Assembly: GCF_030866745.1 (NCBI RefSeq)
Contig: NZ_CP133016.1
Coordinates: 124,001 to 188,000 of the forward strand
Direction of reading: 5' to 3'
DNA from: Sphingomonas flavescens
GTDB lineage: Bacteria; Pseudomonadota; Alphaproteobacteria; Sphingomonadales; Sphingomonadaceae
Length of the DNA stretch: 64,000 nucleotides
The notes under the pieces were generated by a model. That model was not told where the DNA came from, did no database searches, and was given only the letters and a program-made list of their open reading frames with translations. The position numbers and the translations under genes are program-made. Each line of letters opens with the position of its first letter. Within the stretch, counting starts at the first letter, position 1. Below are positions 34,908 to 44,469 of the stretch, piece after piece.

Positions 34908-35878
34908 TCATTTCGCGCACACCGCTACGAGTAAGTTTCGTCGGCGGCGGATCGGATCTACCCGCCTTCACGCGCCAGCACGCGGGTGCCGTGCTGAGCA
35001 TGTCGATCAAGAAATATGTTTATCTCTCGATGCACGAATATTTCGAGAACCGTGGGTGCATTCTCAAATATTCGGAAATCGAAAAGCCCCGCACCACTGA
35101 CGAGATACAGCACCGCATCATTCGTCAGGTGTTTCACGACCTCCAGATCGATCGAGTCGATTTCAATTCAAGTGCGGACGTCCCGGCGGGGACTGGGATG
35201 GGCTCGTCTAGCGCGTTCACGGTCGGTCTGCTGAACCTTTGCTACGCTTATCGCGGAGAGTTTGTGTCTCGCGCGAAGCTCGCGGAACTCGCCTGCGAAA
35301 TCGAAATTGAAAAGCTGGGGGAGCCTATCGGCAAGCAGGATCAATATGGTTGCGCCCTTGGGGGTGTGAACTTCCTGGAATTCCACACAGACGGCACGGT
35401 ATCGCATGAAAGTGTGCCGTTGACCGCAGAACAACGGCACCAAATGGAGCAACGGCTCCTGCTGTTCTATCTCGGCGGGACCCGATCGGCGAGCAACCTG
35501 CTCGCCGTTCAGTCCAGGAACATTGTCGAGGACCCACACGTAACGGCGAACCTGCAGGCCATGGTCGAGCAGGCGCATCGGCTGCGCGGAGACCTTGCCG
35601 CGGACGTCGATAATCTTGGCCTTTACCTTCACGACGGTTGGCTTCGGAAGAAAGCGCTATCCGCCGGCGTTTCCAACGAGGTCGTCGAGCGTGCTTACGA
35701 AAAGGCGCTTGCGGCCGGTGCGACCGGGGGCAAACTTTTGGGGGCGGGTGGGTCCGGCTTCCTCCTCGTCTATGCCCCGGGGGACACGAGGAATGAAGTG
35801 ATCGACGCCTTATCGGACTATCAATTGCACTTGGTCCAGCTCGATACTTCCGGCTCCTCGATCATATACAGCGATTGA
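34904..35878 (+). CDS. hddA: D-glycero-alpha-D-manno-heptose-7-phosphate kinase (GHMP family)
   Basis: The 324-aa GHMP kinase phosphorylates C1 of heptose 7-phosphate. The N-terminus IISRTPLRVSFVGGGSDLPA is typical of HddA and related sugar kinases. The ATP-binding motif is DVPAGTGMGSSSAFTVGLL. GEPIGKQDQYGCALGG and the C-terminal GATGGKLLGAGGSGFLLVY complete the family motifs. The start overlaps the preceding stop by four bases and the end overlaps the next ATG (TGATG), so it is translated as part of the five-gene operon. HddA selects the alpha anomer used for GDP-linked heptose, in contrast with HldE of the LPS route. Confidence 0.92.
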   Translation: MIISRTPLRVSFVGGGSDLPAFTRQHAGAVLSMSIKKYVYLSMHEYFENRGCILKYSEIEKPRTTDEIQHRIIRQVFHDLQIDRVDFNSSADVPAGTGMGSSSAFTVGLLNLCYAYRGEFVSRAKLAELACEIEIEKLGEPIGKQDQYGCALGGVNFLEFHTDGTVSHESVPLTAEQRHQMEQRLLLFYLGGTRSASNLLAVQSRNIVEDPHVTANLQAMVEQAHRLRGDLAADVDNLGLYLHDGWLRKKALSAGVSNEVVERAYEKALAAGATGGKLLGAGGSGFLLVYAPGDTRNEVIDALSDYQLHLVQLDTSGSSIIYSD

Positions 35879-38800
35879 TGACTTTGTTGTCGGATTCGGG
35901 AACGGTTAAGCGGCCAGAGCAACCGACTGTTATGGCCAGAATGATGAAGCCTCTCCGCAAGGCAATTGGGAAGTTCAAAAAGAGATTTATGACCCGCGAC
36001 TATGACTTGATCGCCGCGAGCGGATTATTCGATGAGCAATATTATCTAAGCCGCAACACCGACGTGGTGGAAGGCGGCTTCGAAGCTCTCCGTCACTTTG
36101 TCGAATTCGGCTGGCGGGAGGGCCGCAATCCCAACAGCCTTTTCGATTCCGCCTGGTATCTTGAGACCTACCCGGATGTTGATCGTTTGGGCATCAACCC
36201 GCTGGTCCATTATATTCGCTTCGGGGGCACCGCCGGACGCGATCCAAGCCCGCGCTTTGACGGGGCCTGGTATCTTGAAGAGTATCCGGACGTTCGCGAG
36301 GGGAAGATCAATCCGCTCGCGCATTATCTGAATTGGGGCAAGGACGAGGGCCGCCTGGCGCGGAGCCGGAGCGACTTTCGCGGCGGCGCAACGGCATCGC
36401 TTTCGCCTTTCGAAAGCTGGCTCGCCGTTAACGAACCGAGCGATCGCGACTTTAGGGAACTGCAGCAACGCCTGGACAAGCTGGCCGACCGGTTGCCAAA
36501 GATCTCGGTCATCACGCCCGTCTACAACACCGATCGCCGGTATTTGGAAGCCGCCGTCGAATCCGTCGTCGGGCAGCTCTACGAAAATTGGGAACTTTGC
36601 CTCGTCAACGACGCAAGCCCGGCGCCACACATCCGGCCGCTGCTCGACCGTTTTGCGATCGAGGATCCGCGGATCGTCATCAAGCATTGCGCGCAGAACG
36701 GTGGCATTTCACGAGCGACCAACGCCGGAGTGGCGATAGCCACCGGGGATGTCGTGCTCTTCCTCGATCACGACGACCTCCTCGAGCCGACATGCCTGGC
36801 GGAGATTGCGTTGGAGTATGCCCAGCACGATGATGCCGACATCGTTTACAGCGATGACGACAAGATCGATGCGGTCGGGCGTCGTTACGCTCCGCAGTTC
36901 AAGCCCGACTGGTCTCCGACGCTCCTGCTATCGTGGATGTACATCAGTCACGTGTTCAGCGTGCGCCGGTCGCTTTTCCTCGAACTCGGCGGCTTTCGCC
37001 CCGACTTCGACGGGTCGCAGGACTACGATTTCGCCCTTCGCGCGGCCGAACGTGCTCGGTACGTCGGGCACATACCAAAAATCCTGTATCACTGGCGCGC
37101 GGTCGAAGGGTCGACCGCCACCGGGGGCGATGCCAAGCCCGAGAGCATGCAACGCGGCCTGCGGGCAGTGAACGAAGCGCTCGAACGGCGCGGAATCCGT
37201 GGAGCGCGCGCTTTCCACCCCGATTGGGCAGCCCTCGCCAATGTCGGCATGTTCGACGTCCGATTTCCCGACCAGGGTCCATCGGTGACATTGATTGTGC
37301 CCACCAGGAACCGAGCGGATCTGCTACGCAACTTGCTCGAATCACTCGAGAAGACGAGCTACCAGAATTACAGCGTCCTGATCCTCGACAACGAAAGCGA
37401 CGAGGAGGAGACACTCAGCTATTTCCGGTCGCTAGAGGGTGCCGAGCGGATCAGGGTCGTGCGGATTGCGAGCGGCCCGAATGGATTTAGCTTCGCCAAG
37501 CTCAACAACGACGGCGTTGGGCACACATCCTCGGACTATGTGCTCTTCCTCAACAACGACACTGAAGTCATCAATGACAACTGGCTGACTCAGATGATGG
37601 GCTACGCTCAGATGTCCGGCGTCGGCGCGGTTGGCGCCCGCTTGTACTTCGAGGACGGCACTCTCCAGCATGGCGGCATCGTTCATGGCTACCATGAAGG
37701 GTTGGCCGGTCACGCGTTCCGTGGTCTTCCGCCGCACGACTGGGGCTACCTTGGGTTCGTCCGCAGCACGCGGGAGTATTCCGCGGTCACCGCCGCGTGC
37801 CTGTTGACGCCGCGAGCGCTCTTCGAGGAACTCGGCGGTTTCGACGACGAACATTTTTCGGTCGCCTACAACGATGTGGATTACTGCTACCGCGTCGTGA
37901 AGGCAGGCAAGACCTGCGTTTACTGCGCTTCGGCCGAGCTTTGGCATTACGAGGGCAAGACACGGGGGTTTGAGGACGATCCGGCCGAACGCGCCAATTT
38001 CCGGCGCATCTACGGCGGTTGGAAGGATCGGTGGTACAATCCCAACCTGTCGCTGGAAGACGAGCGTTTTCAGGTGGCCGCGACAAGGCCGGAAACGAAT
38101 GACGCCCGCCCGGTGAGACTGGTCGCGGTCACGCATAATCTCAATAGCGAGGGTGCGCCGCAAACCCTCATGGACCTAGTAGTGGGTCTGACTGAGCGAG
38201 GCCTGATTGATCCGGTCGTGCTGTCTCCCGCGGATGGCCCCTTGCGCCGTGAATACGAAGCCAAGGGCGTCAAGGTGGTCGTCCTTAACGGCGTCCTGCA
38301 CGGAGTGAAGGACGCGGATACTCAAGCGGCCGGCCTTGCCGGTGTCGGATTGACGCTGAAAGCGCTCGGGGCGGATGTAGTCCTAGCCAATACGCTCCAG
38401 ACTTATTGGGCGGTGAAGGGCGCGCGGATGGCCGGCATCCCGTCCATTTTCGCACAGCACGAAAGTGAGCCTTGGGAGACTTATTTCGACTTCCTGCCTC
38501 CGGACATGCGTCCCGCAGCTTACGAAAGTTTCGCCGACGCCTATCGCGTGACCTACGTGGCGGAGGCCACCCGGCGGGCGTGGCGCCCGGTTGAAAGCCG
38601 CCGGAATTTCGAGGTCATTCGGCATGGCATCCCCGAGCAACGTCTGTCGGAAGAGGTCGGTCGTTGGGATCGCGAAACCGCGAGGAAGGAGCTCGGGCTT
38701 CCCAAGGACGCGATCGTCCTCTCGGTGGTCGGCACAGTCTGCCGACGCAAGGGACAGCTCGACCTCATCGAGGCCTGGCACGAGCTTCCCGATAGCCTTC

Positions 38801-39333
38801 GCGAGAAAACCTACGTGTTCCTTGCAGGTAAACTGGCCGATGAAGACTATACCGAAGAACTTCGGCAAGCGATCGGCGACAATTTGGACTTCATCGTCCT
38901 TACCGACCGCATTGAAGATCCATTCCTTTATTATGCGGCCAGTGACATTTCCGTCTGCACGTCTCGCGTAGAGAGCGCGCCGAGGATTATCGTCGAAGCC
39001 ATGGCGTGCGGATTGCCGATCATCACCACGCCCGTGTTCGGAATTCCCGAGCTCGTTCGCAAAGGGGTCAACGCTCTGTTCTATGAGGTCGGGGACAGCC
39101 GCGCATTGGCCGAAGCGATCGAACGCTTGTTGGGTGATCCGAAATTGATGAAGAAGCTCGCGCAAAATAGCCCGAAAGTTCTCGAGGGGCAGCCAGGCTT
39201 CGAAGAGATGGTGGACCGCTACGCCAGCGTTATTCGGCAAGCGGCCAATCTGCGGATTGAAAGCAGTATCGACAGCCGGCCGAAGAAGGTAATCCGATTG
39301 CGCTCAGACAAGGGCGAACTGGCGGACGCCTAA
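35878..39333 (+). CDS. Tri-domain glycosyltransferase with N-terminal PDV/HY/GR repeats
   Basis: About 1151 aa, starting at the ATG in TGATG. Residues about 50-160 hold three copies of a 37-residue repeat (WYLETYPDVDRLGINPLVHY, then EGR or AGR). Two GT-A family 2 domains follow. The first covers about 205-440 (ISVITPVYNTDRRYLEAAVE, acidic motif FLDHDDLLEP). The second covers about 465-720 (VTLIVPTRNRADLLRNLLE, LNNDTEVINDNWL, FSVAYNDVDYCYR). The C-terminal 400 residues are a GT-B family 4 domain (VTHNLNSEGAPQTLMDLV, VVGTVCRRKGQLDLIEAW, SRVESAPRIIVEAMACG). It ends the heptose operon, so heptose transfer is a fair guess for one domain. Confidence 0.88.
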   Translation: MTLLSDSGTVKRPEQPTVMARMMKPLRKAIGKFKKRFMTRDYDLIAASGLFDEQYYLSRNTDVVEGGFEALRHFVEFGWREGRNPNSLFDSAWYLETYPDVDRLGINPLVHYIRFGGTAGRDPSPRFDGAWYLEEYPDVREGKINPLAHYLNWGKDEGRLARSRSDFRGGATASLSPFESWLAVNEPSDRDFRELQQRLDKLADRLPKISVITPVYNTDRRYLEAAVESVVGQLYENWELCLVNDASPAPHIRPLLDRFAIEDPRIVIKHCAQNGGISRATNAGVAIATGDVVLFLDHDDLLEPTCLAEIALEYAQHDDADIVYSDDDKIDAVGRRYAPQFKPDWSPTLLLSWMYISHVFSVRRSLFLELGGFRPDFDGSQDYDFALRAAERARYVGHIPKILYHWRAVEGSTATGGDAKPESMQRGLRAVNEALERRGIRGARAFHPDWAALANVGMFDVRFPDQGPSVTLIVPTRNRADLLRNLLESLEKTSYQNYSVLILDNESDEEETLSYFRSLEGAERIRVVRIASGPNGFSFAKLNNDGVGHTSSDYVLFLNNDTEVINDNWLTQMMGYAQMSGVGAVGARLYFEDGTLQHGGIVHGYHEGLAGHAFRGLPPHDWGYLGFVRSTREYSAVTAACLLTPRALFEELGGFDDEHFSVAYNDVDYCYRVVKAGKTCVYCASAELWHYEGKTRGFEDDPAERANFRRIYGGWKDRWYNPNLSLEDERFQVAATRPETNDARPVRLVAVTHNLNSEGAPQTLMDLVVGLTERGLIDPVVLSPADGPLRREYEAKGVKVVVLNGVLHGVKDADTQAAGLAGVGLTLKALGADVVLANTLQTYWAVKGARMAGIPSIFAQHESEPWETYFDFLPPDMRPAAYESFADAYRVTYVAEATRRAWRPVESRRNFEVIRHGIPEQRLSEEVGRWDRETARKELGLPKDAIVLSVVGTVCRRKGQLDLIEAWHELPDSLREKTYVFLAGKLADEDYTEELRQAIGDNLDFIVLTDRIEDPFLYYAASDISVCTSRVESAPRIIVEAMACGLPIITTPVFGIPELVRKGVNALFYEVGDSRALAEAIERLLGDPKLMKKLAQNSPKVLEGQPGFEEMVDRYASVIRQAANLRIESSIDSRPKKVIRLRSDKGELADA

Positions 39334-39339
39334 AAATTC

Positions 39340-40203
39340 TTATCGGCAGATGAAGAATGAAAAATCGGACTTGCCGTCGGCGATCAGCTGGCCGTCCAAT
39401 TCGATCAACAAGTTCATATAGGCCTGATGAAAGTCTGGTTGGTCTCGGAACGCGTCGACATTGATGAACGGAAAAATAGGGTGCAGGATCGTACCTCCAA
39501 GCCGGCGCTCGTCGACATTCTGGAAATAGATCCGGAGGAAATCCGGGATCAGCTTCGCGCGGACGCCCTCGGTCGGATCGCGGTCGAAGACCTGTTCGAT
39601 AGTTGGAACGGGGTAGCTAGCCGCGTGACGCAACGAGGGGGGTAGTCCGTCGAGCAAGGAAGTCAGCAGCGCCACCTGCTCCTTGCCGTAGATGTTGTAG
39701 CAGTCGCCGACATATTCGTTGACGACGAACACGCCCCCGGGGGCTAGCGCGCTCCGGACCTGGCCCAGAAGATGTTCGAGCTCACGGACGTGGTGAAGAG
39801 AGCCTGAGCACAGGATCAGGTCGAATGCCCCGGGTTCAAGTTCGATTGTGTTGAAATTGCCTTGGAAAAACCGGACGTTGGTTAGTCCCTCGTCAAGGGC
39901 TTTTCGCGATGCAATCTCGACGCTTGCAGCGGAAAAGTCGAAGGCCTCGACCATTGCTTCCGGATTGAGGCGACCCATGGCCAGCTCATGGTCGCCGACC
40001 CCGCATCCAATCGACAGCATCCGGCCGAAAGTTCGTTCGGACCGCAGCTTATCAAACAGCCACCCGATCCAATGGCCCTCGCTTTCGCCGTTCGAAATGC
40101 GGCGATAAATCGTCGACGCGATGAAGGGGTCGGACGTCCACTGGCTTTCTTGGGCAGCGTGGGGATTATCTTCCCAGAAATTGCCGCTCGAGGCGTCGGC
40201 CAT
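39340..40203 (-). CDS. Class I SAM-dependent methyltransferase
   Basis: A 287-aa methyltransferase with SAM motif MLSIGCGVGDHELAMGRL, acidic strand MVEAFDFSAASVEIA, and post-motif FDLILCSGSLHHVRELEHLL, followed by LAPGGVFVVNEYVGD. This is the Methyltransf_11/25 arrangement. The N-terminal part (FWEDNPHAAQESQWTSDP) and the long C-terminal helical part resemble methyltransferases of polysaccharide loci. Its stop lies only six bases from that of the convergent glycosyltransferase. It is divergent from the next methyltransferase gene across 204 bases. The substrate is unknown; glycan O-methylation is inferred. Confidence 0.85.
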   Translation of the reverse strand: MADASSGNFWEDNPHAAQESQWTSDPFIASTIYRRISNGESEGHWIGWLFDKLRSERTFGRMLSIGCGVGDHELAMGRLNPEAMVEAFDFSAASVEIASRKALDEGLTNVRFFQGNFNTIELEPGAFDLILCSGSLHHVRELEHLLGQVRSALAPGGVFVVNEYVGDCYNIYGKEQVALLTSLLDGLPPSLRHAASYPVPTIEQVFDRDPTEGVRAKLIPDFLRIYFQNVDERRLGGTILHPIFPFINVDAFRDQPDFHQAYMNLLIELDGQLIADGKSDFSFFICR

Positions 40204-40407
40204 CCGACCATTCTCCTGCTTTGATCGTCGGCAATTCGCTAGATCCGACGATGAAACGCGGCTCTTCTGTAAGAGGGCGCCCGGTTTGCCAACCCGAAAT
40301 TAAGCGGCGTCGAACAGTCCGCCTGAATGCGATCTTCGGCCGGGCGAAAGGTCATTGCTGCAAACAAACCAATCGCTTAGGCGGTCGTGGAAAGTGCGGA
40401 GTGACTA

Positions 40408-41718
40408 GTGGGCGACGTTCCAGAATCCATGCGCGAAGGCCGCGACCGCGTCGCCGATCGCTTCATTACTGGCGAGGGCATAGAGATTGGCCCCGGCAAT
40501 TCGCCCATTCGGCTGCATCCCGACATATCGGTCAAGCATGTCGATCGGTCGACAAGAGATGTGCTGGTCGGCGTGCAGGGATGCGCGGAAGATTGGTCCG
40601 AACCCGACATCGTTGACGACGGTGAGGTTCTGTCGTCGATCCCGGATAATAGCATCGACTTCGTCATCGCCTGCCATGTGCTTGAACATACGCAGAACCC
40701 GCTTTCAGCGCTGGAGACATGGCTTTCCAAAATCCGCCCAGGTGGCGTCCTGTTCCTGGCGATCCCCGACCGGCGCCATTCATTCGACAGGGATCGGCCG
40801 CTTACGTCGTTCGAACATCTTGTCGCGGATTATAAGCTTGGGCCCGCCGATTCCGAAGACGATCACCTGCATGAGTGGGTGACTGTCGTGAACGGCGAAA
40901 CGGATGACGAGCTGATCGCTTCGCAGAAGGCCGAATTGCGGAAGATTGACTATCGCATTCACTATCACGTGTGGGATACGAACAGTTTCATCGAGACCCT
41001 CGTTCGCAGCAACGGAATGGTCGGCGATTTCGACATCGAATATTGCGGATTCAATTGGATGGAGGCCGTCACTGTGCTGAGAAAACGTCCCAACGCGGCA
41101 GACCGGCCAGCGGCCGGCGCGTCGAGGACATCGGTCGCCGCGGGTGCTGGAGAATCAGCCAGTACGACGGTGCGATCGGCGCTGGAGCGAGCTCAGGCAG
41201 ATCTTGAGATCGCCAGAACTGAAATTGACTCGCTGCGGCAGGCTGAAGCCATGCTTCGCGGACGTCTGGCGCGTCAGGAGAGGTTGCTTGAAGGCCTGCA
41301 GCGGCGAGCGGACGACATCTCGCTGCTCAAGGCCGAAGTCGGAAAACTGGAGCGTTTTCTGTCGGAGGCGCAGGAGCAGATCGACGTGCAGGACCGGGAA
41401 ATTCGATCCCGGTTTGATGAATTGGCCACCGTGACCAAAGCGTTGCTCGAAGAGGAGCGGCGGGCTGAAGCGGCCAAGCAAACAGCTGACCAACTCCTGG
41501 AGATCACGCGCGTGCTGCTGAAGCGACAGCCCTGGTGGCTGGTCATGGCGCCGAGCACGGTTCGTCGGAAGAGGACCGCGCGACAGCTGGCGCGCAGCGG
41601 TTCATTCGACCCCGTGCAATATGCGGAAAGATTTCCGGACGTGGTCGCGGCGGGCCACGATCCATTCCGACATTACATCTATCACGGAATCGACGAGATG
41701 CGGTCGGGAACGCGTTAA
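40408..41718 (+). CDS. Methyltransferase-coiled coil protein with C-terminal PDV/HY/GR module
   Basis: The 436-aa product starts at GTG 40408, with GCGGAG six bases upstream. Residues about 15-220 are a Methyltransf_11-like domain (GEGIEIGPGNSPIRLHPDIS, then VIACHVLEHTQNPLSAL, then IRPGGVLFLAIPDRR). Residues about 260-365 are predicted coiled coil, rich in Glu, Arg and Leu (ALERAQADLEIARTEIDSLR and following). The last 40 residues repeat the locus module (FDPVQYAERFPDVVAAGHD, then HYIYHGIDEMR). The coiled coil could let it oligomerise or measure chain length, as in some O-antigen terminators, but that is only an analogy. Confidence 0.82.
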   Translation: MGDVPESMREGRDRVADRFITGEGIEIGPGNSPIRLHPDISVKHVDRSTRDVLVGVQGCAEDWSEPDIVDDGEVLSSIPDNSIDFVIACHVLEHTQNPLSALETWLSKIRPGGVLFLAIPDRRHSFDRDRPLTSFEHLVADYKLGPADSEDDHLHEWVTVVNGETDDELIASQKAELRKIDYRIHYHVWDTNSFIETLVRSNGMVGDFDIEYCGFNWMEAVTVLRKRPNAADRPAAGASRTSVAAGAGESASTTVRSALERAQADLEIARTEIDSLRQAEAMLRGRLARQERLLEGLQRRADDISLLKAEVGKLERFLSEAQEQIDVQDREIRSRFDELATVTKALLEEERRAEAAKQTADQLLEITRVLLKRQPWWLVMAPSTVRRKRTARQLARSGSFDPVQYAERFPDVVAAGHDPFRHYIYHGIDEMRSGTR

Positions 41719-41870
41719 GCATCTGACGATGCTTGGCGCTAGATCATTGCAATGTAATCAAAAAATCTGACAAAGGCGGCAAATTCGATTAATTTGCCCC
41801 TCAGCGACATTTCCCTATTCATCGCGCTTAGCCTCGACAGGGCTTCCATCGAAAGCGTATCAGAGGTCTT

Positions 41871-43034
41871 ATGAATATCACTACGATCGACCACGACGCG
41901 CTGCGGAAAGTAGTTCGCAGGTCGAAAACCCGCGAGCGACTGTATCGCCATCGCTGGATCGCGTTGTTCGTGGTGCTGCCAACGGTTTTGGCCATCATTT
42001 ACTACGGCCTGATCGCGTCCCCGATCTATGTTTCGCAATCTAGTTTCGTGGTCAAAAGCCCTGGGCAAAAAACCCCACCGACCTTGTCGCTTGCCAGCAT
42101 CGTACAGACCACCGGTCTGTCGGGAGGGCAGGAGCAGACCAAGGAGATCGTGAAATATATTGAATCACGCAACGCGCTGGCGGACCTGCAGAAGCAGACC
42201 GACATTCGCGCCAAGTACGCAGGGCGCGGGGCTGACTTTCTCAGCCGTTTTCCCGCCCCTTGGCGCGATGACACCTTCGAGGATCTGTATCGCTATTACG
42301 GTTCGGTGGTTTCGGCCGATGTCGATGCGGAGTCCGGGCTTGCGGTCGTGGAGGTAAACGCTTTCACGGCACAGGACGCTTACCAGATCAACGCCAAGTT
42401 GCTGGATCTCAGCGAAGAGTTGGTGAACCGGCTCAACGTTCGAGCCGAAGGCCGTGCCATCGCCGAGGCGGAAAGGCGCGTCGAGGATGCCGAGGCGCGG
42501 GTCCGGAACGCTCGGGTGGCTCTAAGCACTTTCCGCAACCAGCAGGACATCATTGATCCGACGAAGCAGGCTGCCGGAGTTCTGGATATTTCAAACCGGC
42601 TCATTTCTGAGCAGGCCGCCTTGCAGGCGCAACTGGACTTGATGGTCCGGGCCGCGCCGCGGCACCCGTCGATCCCGGCGTTGCGCAATCGGATTGCGGC
42701 GATTGGCCGAGCCATTGCGGTTCAGAACGGACGGGCCGTCGGCACCCCGACGGGCATCGCTTCCAAACTTTCATCGTATGAAAAACTCAATGTCGAGCAG
42801 GAATTTGCCACGCAAATGCTGACCGCTGCTAGCACCGCGTTGGAGCAGGCTCGTACGGAGGCGCAGAAGCAGCAATATTATGTCGAGCGCGTGGTTGAGC
42901 CCAATCGGCCGGACATGCCGACGCTGCCCCACCGCCTCAAGCGAATCCTCATCGTCTTCGCGTCGTCCTTGTGCCTGTACTTCATCGGCTGGATGCTTGT
43001 GGTCGGTATTCTCGAGCACGCCCCGGAGGACTGA
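41871..43034 (+). CDS. kpsE: Capsule export inner-membrane protein (KpsE/CtrB-like, PCP-3)
   Basis: The 387-aa protein has a membrane helix near each end (about residues 30-50 and 355-380). Between them lies a long periplasmic domain with heptad-rich coiled coil (about 190-330). This is the polysaccharide co-polymerase type 3 layout of KpsE, CtrB and BexC. The entry IASPIYVSQSSFVVKSPGQK and the ending VVEPNRPDMPTLPHRLKRIL are family marks. It couples the ABC transporter to the outer membrane polysaccharide channel. AGAGG precedes the ATG by four bases. kpsM and kpsT follow directly. Confidence 0.92.
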   Translation: MNITTIDHDALRKVVRRSKTRERLYRHRWIALFVVLPTVLAIIYYGLIASPIYVSQSSFVVKSPGQKTPPTLSLASIVQTTGLSGGQEQTKEIVKYIESRNALADLQKQTDIRAKYAGRGADFLSRFPAPWRDDTFEDLYRYYGSVVSADVDAESGLAVVEVNAFTAQDAYQINAKLLDLSEELVNRLNVRAEGRAIAEAERRVEDAEARVRNARVALSTFRNQQDIIDPTKQAAGVLDISNRLISEQAALQAQLDLMVRAAPRHPSIPALRNRIAAIGRAIAVQNGRAVGTPTGIASKLSSYEKLNVEQEFATQMLTAASTALEQARTEAQKQQYYVERVVEPNRPDMPTLPHRLKRILIVFASSLCLYFIGWMLVVGILEHAPED

Positions 43035-43036
43035 TC

Positions 43037-43819
43037 GTGAGCCGACTGACTGCCGGCTGGCGCATTCAGCGCCGCGTCGTCGGCGCGCTGATGATCCGCG
43101 AGCTGGTTACCCGCTTCGGACGCGAGAACATTGGCTTCCTGTGGATCATGGCCGAACCGCTGCTGTTCGCCGTTCTGGTGGGCGTCATGTGGCGGTTCAT
43201 GAAGGGGCCCGAGGAGCACGGCGTCAGCGTCATCGCCTTCGTCGCCAGCGGATACATTCCTCTGACACTGTTCCGCCACGCCGTGATGCGCGCCATTCGA
43301 GCTTTCACGGTCAATAGCGGCCTGATGTACCACCGACAGATCAAGGTTCTCGATTTCATCTTCGTCCGATTTCTCATCGAGATGATCGGCGCGATGATGG
43401 CCTACCTGTTTATCGGTGGCCTGCTGATGGCGATTGGGGAGTTCCCCGTTCCCGCCGACCTTGGCGCCTTCCTGCTGGGCTGGTCGCTGTACTGCTTGTT
43501 CAGTTTCGCGCTCTGCCTCGTTCTCGCGCCTTTGTCGGAGATGTCCGACGTGCTTGAGAAATTCATACCCGTCACGACTTACGTCATGATCCCGTTTTCG
43601 GGCACCTTCAACATGGTGTCGTGGCTGACGCCCGGTGCTCAGGACGCAATGTATTACTCGCCGTTCGTTCATGGCATGGAATTGATGCGATACGGCATTT
43701 TCGGTGCGAAGGTGGACGCGCGCTGGGATGTTACGGTGCCGCTGGTAGCCTCAATGATCTTCATCATCATCGGCCTCGCAATGTGCCGCCGGGTTCGTCG
43801 CGAGCTCGTCGTCGAATGA
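43037..43819 (+). CDS. kpsM: Capsule polysaccharide ABC transporter permease (KpsM-like)
   Basis: About 260 aa from the GTG at 43037 (GAGGA six bases upstream). The protein has six hydrophobic helices of the ABC-2 permease type. Family stretches include LVTRFGRENIGFLWIMAEPL at the N-terminus, FIPVTTYVMIPFSGTFNMV, and YYSPFVHGMELMRYGIFG. It forms the membrane channel that flips lipid-linked capsule polymer using the KpsT ATPase. It starts two bases after kpsE ends, and its stop overlaps the kpsT start (ATGA). The pathway is the ABC-dependent (group 2/3) route, so no Wzy polymerase is expected. Confidence 0.93.
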   Translation: MSRLTAGWRIQRRVVGALMIRELVTRFGRENIGFLWIMAEPLLFAVLVGVMWRFMKGPEEHGVSVIAFVASGYIPLTLFRHAVMRAIRAFTVNSGLMYHRQIKVLDFIFVRFLIEMIGAMMAYLFIGGLLMAIGEFPVPADLGAFLLGWSLYCLFSFALCLVLAPLSEMSDVLEKFIPVTTYVMIPFSGTFNMVSWLTPGAQDAMYYSPFVHGMELMRYGIFGAKVDARWDVTVPLVASMIFIIIGLAMCRRVRRELVVE

Positions 43820-44463
43820 TACAGTGCCAGCAGGTCAGCAAATCCTATCCCATGGGGCACGGCCGCAAACATGTGTTGCGGGGCATCGACCTCAACATTG
43901 AGCGCGGCGCACACATCGGTTTCCTGGGGCGCAACGGAGCTGGGAAGACGACGCTAATCAAGCTGCTGGGCGGCGTTGAGATGCCGACGTCCGGACGGGT
44001 CGTTAGGTCGATGAGCACTTCATGGCCACTCGGGTTCGGCGGCGGCTTCCAGGGCAGCCTTACCGGCTATGACAACGCCCGCTTCATCGCCCGCATCTAC
44101 GGCAACGATTACTCGCAAATTCGCGAATTCGTCGAAGACTTCACCGAACTTGGTCCCCAGCTGAAGATGCCGGTAAAGACCTATTCGTCGGGCATGAAAG
44201 CGCGGCTCGCCTTCGCGCTGTCACTGGCGATCGAGTTCGATTGTTACCTGATCGACGAAGTGATCATGGTCGGCGACCAGAACTTCCATCGCAAATGCCA
44301 TTATGAGCTGTTCGAGAAGCGGGGGGACCGGACCCTGGTATTCGCTTCGCATAGCGCCGAACTGATCCGGGAATTCTGCGACCGCGCGGTGGTCCTGGAT
44401 CAGGGTACGGCGACGGTCTACCCCGACGTCAATGAGGCGCTGACCGTTTACAATGCGCTCTGA
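43816..44463 (+). CDS. kpsT: Capsule polysaccharide ABC transporter ATPase (KpsT-like)
   Basis: The 215-aa ATPase begins at ATG 43816 inside the kpsM stop. Walker A is GRNGAGKTTLIKLL, the signature is YSSGMKARLAFALSLAIEF, and Walker B is CYLIDEVIMVGD, followed by the switch FASHSAELI. The short form lacks the C-terminal carbohydrate-binding domain of Wzt proteins. This is typical of KpsT/CtrD/BexA, which export Kdo-primed glycans independently of chain modification. The next gene is convergent, with only seven bases between the stops. Confidence 0.95.
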   Translation: MIQCQQVSKSYPMGHGRKHVLRGIDLNIERGAHIGFLGRNGAGKTTLIKLLGGVEMPTSGRVVRSMSTSWPLGFGGGFQGSLTGYDNARFIARIYGNDYSQIREFVEDFTELGPQLKMPVKTYSSGMKARLAFALSLAIEFDCYLIDEVIMVGDQNFHRKCHYELFEKRGDRTLVFASHSAELIREFCDRAVVLDQGTATVYPDVNEALTVYNAL

Positions 44464-44469
44464 GACTCG

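Noticed and set aside
41719..41732. GCATC/GATGC hairpin after the coiled-coil methyltransferase gene as a terminator
   Set aside because: Five pairs and no following T-run.
42878..43672. 264-residue minus-strand frame rich in His, Asp and Gln opposite kpsM
   Set aside because: Antisense to membrane-protein codons, which yields such composition by reverse complement; not a real gene.
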